Shown: positions 13,366 through 17,358 of the stretch, one piece after another | How the letters are laid out: the number at the start of each line of letters is the position of its first letter | Numbering within the stretch: the stretch's first letter is position 1 | Origin: Myxococcota bacterium | Lineage (GTDB): Bacteria; Myxococcota_A; Polyangia; HGW-17 | DNA length: 17,358 nt | Reading direction: 5' to 3' | NCBI GenBank assembly: GCA_018821745.1 | Contig: JAHJLU010000020.1 | Span: 1 to 17,358 of the forward strand | Program-made: the position numbers and the translations under genes | The notes under the pieces: model-generated | Told to the model about the DNA's origin: nothing | What the model saw: only the letters and a program-made list of their open reading frames with translations | Databases searched by the model: none

Positions 13366-14400
13366 TTACCTCAGCCAGAGTTTGGGGTTTAGATAGGTGG
13401 TTCCCTTTCGCAATTCATAATATACCGGAACATAGGGAGATTTGCCAAGGGAAGATGCGCGTGCCACAATCTGACCCTTGACCACCGTGTCGCCATTCTT
13501 TACCAGAATCTGTTCCAGCCGACCAATGACGGAGAAATAGGATTCCCGGTGCTCGATGACCACAACCTGCTCATACCCTTTGACTATCCCCACAAAGCGA
13601 ACCACTCCGTTTGCGGGTGAGCGTACGCTCATAGAGGGTTTGGCGCTGATATAGACCCCCTTGGAGCCGGTCCTGTCCAGCAGGTACGCTCCCGGGACGG
13701 GTCGCTCCATGATACCGCGCAACTGGGAGAAGGGGAGCACTTTCTTCCCGTATTTTCTCCTGAGTTCGCTTATTTTCCCCCAGATTTTCCAGGTGTAGGA
13801 ATCAAAGAGGGTCCTGGGGAACTGTTGACGCTTGAGGGAGATGTCATTGATATTGAAGGTGAGAGAGGCAATGTTGGCCGAGATCTCCGAGTTGCGCAGC
13901 TCCAGCTTCGAGACGATGGTGTCGTAGCTTTTCAGGGTCTTGTCCAGGAACTCCCTGCGCTTCCTGAGGAGGGTGAGATCCTCCTGAATCGTGGAGATCT
14001 CCATGGACTCCCGTCTGAGGACCAGCTTGAGACTGTGGGCTCCCGAGACGGGGATTTGGGTGGACCCCTTGGAGATGAAGGGTCGACCAAAGTGGGAACG
14101 GGTCAATTTGTAATAGGCGCTCAGAAGTTTTCGAAAGTGCTCCCTGCGTTTTTTCAGGGTGCGCTCGTATCCCCCGATGCGGACCGTGGTTCGGTCTCTG
14201 CGCTGAAAAACCTTGAAGCGCTCGGTCTTGGCAATGGAGATGGCCTCGGTGATGCGGATCTCTTCTTCTTTGAGCTGGGCCATGGCGTTGAATTTGCCAA
14301 GCTCCTCCTTCATAAGTTCCATGAGCCGCTCGTAATCGGTTTTGGTGCCCGAAAAGAGGAAGGTGATGGGGAGCAGGATCTGGAGCAGTGTGAAGGCCAT
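13366..14400 (-). CDS. EnvC-like coiled-coil protein with a non-catalytic LytM (M23) domain
   Basis: This encodes 344 residues. ATG 14400-14398 follows the ftsX stop by 3 nt. A hydrophobic N-terminus (1-17) should act as signal peptide. Residues about 22-90 and 125-192 are charged heptad-like helices (coiled coil). Residues about 225-344 form a LytM domain: LRGIMERPVPGAYL, GVYISAKPSMSVRSPANGVVRFVG, VVVIEHRESYFSVIGRLEQILVKNGDTVVKGQIVA, VYYELRKG, LNPKLWL. Active M23 enzymes carry HxxxD, HxH-type ligands; here the first site is GSKGVYI, 'YaHL' is IGRL and 'HFELR' is YYELR (Tyr328). All metal ligands are lost, as in E. coli EnvC and NlpD, which activate amidases instead of cutting peptidoglycan. 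Its place beside ftsEX supports the activator role, since EnvC is recruited and gated by FtsX. No amidase gene is in the window. Confidence 0.85.
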   Translation of the reverse strand: MAFTLLQILLPITFLFSGTKTDYERLMELMKEELGKFNAMAQLKEEEIRITEAISIAKTERFKVFQRRDRTTVRIGGYERTLKKRREHFRKLLSAYYKLTRSHFGRPFISKGSTQIPVSGAHSLKLVLRRESMEISTIQEDLTLLRKRREFLDKTLKSYDTIVSKLELRNSEISANIASLTFNINDISLKRQQFPRTLFDSYTWKIWGKISELRRKYGKKVLPFSQLRGIMERPVPGAYLLDRTGSKGVYISAKPSMSVRSPANGVVRFVGIVKGYEQVVVIEHRESYFSVIGRLEQILVKNGDTVVKGQIVARASSLGKSPYVPVYYELRKGTTYLNPKLWLR

Positions 14401-14403
14401 GGA

Positions 14404-15300
14404 TTACACCCTGATGGTGGAGAGAGCCAGTTTGCCTGCGATGAGGCCCGTGGCGGTTGCAATTCCCAGCCCCGAAAGCAACTGAACCGGCGTGAAGAAG
14501 ACCAGGGTGTTGGTCCCCACCAGGGCGTTGCCCACCAGGGCTGTGATGAGAGGAAAGGTGAAATGGGCGAGTCCAAAGAGCACGCCGAAGGCCACCAGTG
14601 CGCCCAGCAGTCCCTGGAGCATCCCCGTGAGCAACAGGGGCGTCTGAATAAACGCCGGAGAAGCACCCAGAAACTTGATCACCTTTAGCTCATCGAGGCG
14701 TGACTCGATGGAGAGTCGTGTGGTGGACATGATGACATAGCCCGAGGCGAAGAGGACGAGGGTGAGCAGGATCAACCCGATGAGGAGCATAATGTCAATG
14801 ATGTAGCCGATTTTTCGGTTCCAGGTGTGGACACCCCTGATGTCGGAGATCCCCGCCACGATCCCCTTGAGTTTGCCCAGGGTCCGACGGGTCCGCTCCA
14901 CGGTGTTTCGGTCCCCGCGGATCACCACCTCGAGGGAGTGGGGGAAGAAGGTGGGTTCCACGTTGCTGATGAGAGAGGCATCACGCTGGAGGTTGGCTAC
15001 CAGCCGCTTGCGGGCCACATCGGGGGTGATGGTCTTGATGGCGTAAATGCCCTCGAGCTCGGAGATACGGGATTTTATTGCGTCAACCCGGTCGGGGGTG
15101 GTGCCCTGATCCAGGTAAATGGCCACCATGGCGCCGTTTCCCCAGGTGTCGGAGGCATAGCGCAGGACCTGTGAGACCAAAAAGACAGAGCCCGCCAGGA
15201 CCAGGGCAAGGGCCACGGTGCCCACGGCAAAAAAATGGCTCCCGGGTTTGTTTTTGAACTCTACGAGGGCTTTCTTGCAATGATAGAAGAGGTTTCTCAT
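14404..15300 (-). CDS. ftsX: Cell-division ABC transporter permease-like protein FtsX
   Basis: This encodes 298 residues, the usual length. There are four membrane segments, at about 22-46, 165-190, 220-247 and 271-294. The large extracytoplasmic domain between the first two (about 47-164) includes VAIYLDQGTTPD and the FtsX-typical FFPHSLEVVI (118-127), where family members read 'lP.sl.v.'. The cytoplasmic stretch ESRLDELKVIKFLGAS (199-214) is the FtsX signature ('R.eEi.im.lvGAt'). FtsX does not transport; with FtsE it turns ATP hydrolysis into conformational change that activates periplasmic cell-wall hydrolases through an adaptor such as EnvC. The ATG overlaps the ftsE stop as ATGA, indicating coupled translation and balanced subunits. 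Confidence 0.93.
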   Translation of the reverse strand: MRNLFYHCKKALVEFKNKPGSHFFAVGTVALALVLAGSVFLVSQVLRYASDTWGNGAMVAIYLDQGTTPDRVDAIKSRISELEGIYAIKTITPDVARKRLVANLQRDASLISNVEPTFFPHSLEVVIRGDRNTVERTRRTLGKLKGIVAGISDIRGVHTWNRKIGYIIDIMLLIGLILLTLVLFASGYVIMSTTRLSIESRLDELKVIKFLGASPAFIQTPLLLTGMLQGLLGALVAFGVLFGLAHFTFPLITALVGNALVGTNTLVFFTPVQLLSGLGIATATGLIAGKLALSTIRV

Positions 15301-16004
15301 AGTGTAAAGCGCTCCATTTCAGAGGGCAGCTCCACGTGGCAGTCGTCTCCCTGGAGTTGACCGTCCCTGATGCGATAGGTTCCGTGCACTCCCAGTCCCT
15401 CAAGGAGGGTGGGGTTATGGGTAGCGACAATGAGAGTCGTCCCCTCTTCCAGGGGCAGCGCAAACAAGATGGTGATAAGCTCCAGGGTCTGCAGGGGATC
15501 AAGGCCCGCGGAGGGTTCATCGGCCAGGAGAATTCCCGGTGCCACGGACATGGCCCGGGCCATGGAGACCTTGCGCTTTTCACCACCGGAGATGACTCCG
15601 CAGGCGGTGAAGGCGACCTTCTCCAGTTTAAACAGCTCGATCATTTTTTCCACGCGGGTGCGCAGAAGCGCTCCGTGAATTCCCTTGATGCGCAAGGGAA
15701 GGGCAATGTTTTCCAGGACGCTGCGTTCAGCCAGCAGGTTGTTCTCCTGGCACACCATCCCCATGTCTCTGCGGAGCATCATGAGGGAGCGGCTGTTAAG
15801 CCGGGATACTTCCTTGCGATCGAGGAGGATGCGGCCGCTGTCATAGGGCTCTTCGCCACGGATCATTCGCAGGAGGGTTGTCTTCCCTGACCCCGATGGT
15901 CCGGTGATGACTGTCACCGTGTGCGGGGCGATGGTGAGGGAGGCTCCCGAAAAAAGAGGTTCACGCTGGGAAAAGGTTTTTGAAAGGTTCTGTATGGTTA
16001 TCAT
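15297..16004 (-). CDS. ftsE: Cell-division ATP-binding protein FtsE
   Basis: This encodes 235 residues from ATG 16004-16002; an upstream TTG (16043) would add 13 residues not seen in the family, though the ribosome site before the ATG is poor. All ABC ATPase motifs are present: Walker A GPSGSGKTT (35-43), Q-loop Gln86 in GMVCQEN, signature ISGGEKRKVSMARA (138-151), Walker B ILLADEPSAGLD (158-169) with catalytic Glu163, and the H-loop His196 in VATHN. Usual FtsE proteins read LSGGEQQRV at the signature, so EKRK is a mild variant. The gene order FtsE then FtsX with a 4-nt overlap separates it from LolD-type ATPases. It drives FtsX on the cytoplasmic face of the division site. It starts the four-gene operon running to 13149. 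Confidence 0.92.
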   Translation of the reverse strand: MITIQNLSKTFSQREPLFSGASLTIAPHTVTVITGPSGSGKTTLLRMIRGEEPYDSGRILLDRKEVSRLNSRSLMMLRRDMGMVCQENNLLAERSVLENIALPLRIKGIHGALLRTRVEKMIELFKLEKVAFTACGVISGGEKRKVSMARAMSVAPGILLADEPSAGLDPLQTLELITILFALPLEEGTTLIVATHNPTLLEGLGVHGTYRIRDGQLQGDDCHVELPSEMERFTL

Positions 16005-16109
16005 GTCGTCTGGAAAAATACCACAGGGCTGCCGGGGGCGCAAAAAATCGGCCCACTGGTGCCCATACTCGCGGGCTCATTATGAATTTGCTTTGGAGAG
16101 ACCATCAGC

Positions 16110-16137
16110 TTGACCTTTTAAGGGAATAATGTAGGTA
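16110..16137 (+). promoter_or_regulatory. Candidate promoter of the S1-domain gene
   Basis: TTGACC (16110-16115), 16 bp, then TAGGTA (16132-16137). The block TTGACCTTTTA is shared exactly with the macrodomain gene promoter at 12500. The predicted start near 16144 leaves a leader of about 42 nt. The -10 box departs from TATAAT, so the call rests on the shared layout. Confidence 0.45.
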
Positions 16138-16148
16138 TTGCACCTGAA

Positions 16149-16162
16149 CGGGGCCAACCCCG
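16149..16162 (+). promoter_or_regulatory. Leader hairpin of the S1-domain gene
   Basis: CGGGG (16149-16153), CCAA loop, CCCCG (16158-16162): a stable 5-bp stem in the presumed 5' untranslated region, ending 23 nt before the ATG and ahead of the GAGAG ribosome site. It could protect the transcript or take part in translational control. Confidence 0.4.
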
Positions 16163-16185
16163 AAATACCGACCAAGAGAGCTGAC

Positions 16186-17358
16186 ATGACAGATAATAAT
16201 GATAAATCGAACGACTTCGCCTCTATGCTCCAGAATAGTTTCAAAGCCATGGATCGGATAGAACCGGGTCAGAAGCTGGATGCAACCATTGTTAACATCA
16301 CGAATGACTGGGTTTTCCTGGACATCGGTCGCAAGGGGGAGGGAGTCCTCGACAAAAAAGAGTGCATAAACCGTGAGGGTGAATGCACCATTAAGGTTGG
16401 CGATTCAATCACCGTGTTTTTCCTCCGTTCCAAGAACAGCGAGATGGTCTTTACCACCCGCCTTGGCAGGGGAGACAGCGGCAATGAACAGCTGGAAGAA
16501 GCTTTCCACAACGGAATCCCCGTTCAGGGTTTTGTGGAAAAAGAGATCAAGGGCGGATTTGAAGTGAAAATCGGTGGAACGGTTCGCGCATTCTGTCCCT
16601 TCTCCCAGATGGCGCTGCGCCGCGTGGCGGACAACGCAGTGTTCATCGGGCAGCACTTTAATTTTTACATCTCCGAGTTCTCCGAGAGGGGAAGAAACAT
16701 TGTGGTTTCCCGCCGGCAGATGCTCCTCGAAGAAGAGGAAGAGGCCAAAGCCCTCCGCAAGGAGCAGCTCAGCGTGGGCATGGTGGTCAAAGGGAAGATT
16801 ACCAACATCCTTCCCTTTGGTGCTTTCTGCGACATCGGCGGCGTCGAAGGACTCATCCCCGTCTCAGAGATCTCCTACGAGCACGTGACCGATATCAACG
16901 AGATTCTCACTCTGGGGCAGGAAGTTAATGTGGAGATCATGCGCCTTGACTGGGAGAAAAACCGTCACTCCTTCTCCCTCAAGACCCTCCTGGCCGATCC
17001 ATGGGAAGAGATCCCCTCCAAGTATCCCTCGGGCACCCGCCTCACGGGGACTGTTATGCGGCTGATGCCCTTTGGGGCCTTTGTCTCCATCGCTCAGGGC
17101 ATTGAAGGGCTCCTCCATATTTCCAAGATCGCCTCCCCGACCCGTATCCAGTTCCCCGCACAGGTCCTCAAGGTGGGTCAGGACATCGAGGTTGAGGTGG
17201 AATCCATCGATGTTGAGAAGAGAAGAATCTCCCTGTCCCAGCCCATGGAAAACGGTGGTCCCAGCAAAGAAGACGATGAAAACGCCTGGGTCCGTGACTA
17301 CAACAAAAAAGAGACCCCCCAGGAGCCCGAGACCATGGGCGCGTTCGGCGCACTTTTA
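16186..17358 (+). CDS. Ribosomal protein S1-like protein with four S1 RNA-binding domains, 3' end outside window
   Basis: The frame is open from ATG 16186 (GAGAG 5 nt upstream) to the window edge: 391 codons without stop. It contains four S1 (OB-fold) domains at about residues 28-93, 109-177, 197-268 and 282-352. The third and fourth are the most canonical (GMVVKGKITNILPFGAFCDIGGVEGLIPVSEIS; GTRLTGTVMRLMPFGAFVSIAQGIEGLLHISKI), the first two more divergent. An acidic Glu-run linker (182-186) precedes domain 3. Residues 353-391 are a polar tail, so the protein is probably almost complete. Bacterial S1 has four to six domains and brings mRNA to the 30S subunit; shorter S1-repeat proteins act as general RNA binders. 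With four visible domains either role is possible, so no gene symbol is given. Expected location: cytosol, ribosome or RNA. Confidence 0.85.
   Translation, partial: MTDNNDKSNDFASMLQNSFKAMDRIEPGQKLDATIVNITNDWVFLDIGRKGEGVLDKKECINREGECTIKVGDSITVFFLRSKNSEMVFTTRLGRGDSGNEQLEEAFHNGIPVQGFVEKEIKGGFEVKIGGTVRAFCPFSQMALRRVADNAVFIGQHFNFYISEFSERGRNIVVSRRQMLLEEEEEAKALRKEQLSVGMVVKGKITNILPFGAFCDIGGVEGLIPVSEISYEHVTDINEILTLGQEVNVEIMRLDWEKNRHSFSLKTLLADPWEEIPSKYPSGTRLTGTVMRLMPFGAFVSIAQGIEGLLHISKIASPTRIQFPAQVLKVGQDIEVEVESIDVEKRRISLSQPMENGGPSKEDDENAWVRDYNKKETPQEPETMGAFGALL

Noticed and set aside
13825..14688. Plus-strand frame of 287 residues opposite envC-like and ftsX
   Set aside because: It spans the junction of two confidently identified minus-strand genes and has low-complexity composition.
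16005..16043. TTG start for FtsE at 16043
   Set aside because: The extra 13 residues are not part of the FtsE fold and the ATG at 16004 gives the normal family N-terminus MITIQNLSKTF.

Overview
The window looks like chromosome from a Gram-negative, deltaproteobacterial or Myxococcota/Bradymonadota-type bacterium. This is an inference from gene content, not from a marker gene. The grounds are four predicted lipoproteins with LxxC-type signals plus one with a less standard lipobox, Asn-rich linkers after the lipid-anchor Cys, an EGF-like lipoprotein, a MXAN_6640-type zinc protease with a MYXO-CTERM-like tail, a gingipain-type (C25) protease, an ftsE-ftsX-envC-like operon and a multi-S1-domain protein. 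No phage genes, CRISPR array or intact transposase gene is visible.

Layout. 1-324 (-): 5' part of a receiver-domain protein lacking the phospho-acceptor Asp. 568-1563 (+): EGF-like lipoprotein with a good promoter. 1595-1966 (-): small Cys-rich lipoprotein. 2261-4090 (+): secreted zincin with a TIG domain and a C-terminal sorting-like tail. 4161-5219 (-): secreted MORN-type repeat protein. 5358-5538: degenerate tandem array with a ~21-bp period inside a 64-bp higher-order period. 5869-5941 (-): tRNA-Gly(CCC). 6176-6262: perfect 8-5-8 palindrome followed by a strong sigma-70-type promoter. 6332-7975 (+): large lipoprotein, possibly of the BPI/TULIP type. 8331-10706 (+): 791-residue helical-repeat, zinc-ribbon, TPR and SEC-C protein. 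10719-12431 (-): C25-type cysteine protease lipoprotein. 12535-13062 (+): macrodomain-like protein. 13149-16004 (-): operon ftsE, ftsX, envC-like, small lipoprotein. 16186-17358 (+): protein with four S1 domains, cut by the window edge.

How the genes fit together. The clearest functional unit is the minus-strand operon at 13149-16004. FtsE (ATPase) and FtsX (membrane partner) overlap by ATGA, and 3 nt later comes a coiled-coil protein with a LytM domain stripped of its metal ligands, which is the arrangement expected of an FtsEX-driven activator of cell-wall amidases. A small Pro/Ala-rich lipoprotein ends the operon. Most of the rest is single genes in alternating orientation encoding envelope or secreted proteins (lipoproteins, two proteases, a repeat protein). 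Their partners are not apparent from the sequence.

The observations most worth a second look are the 21/64-bp array at 5358-5538, the palindrome-plus-promoter at 6176-6262, the FtsEX/degenerate LytM operon, the pseudo-receiver at the left edge, the possible leaderless start of the macrodomain gene, and the possible BPI-like lipoprotein.
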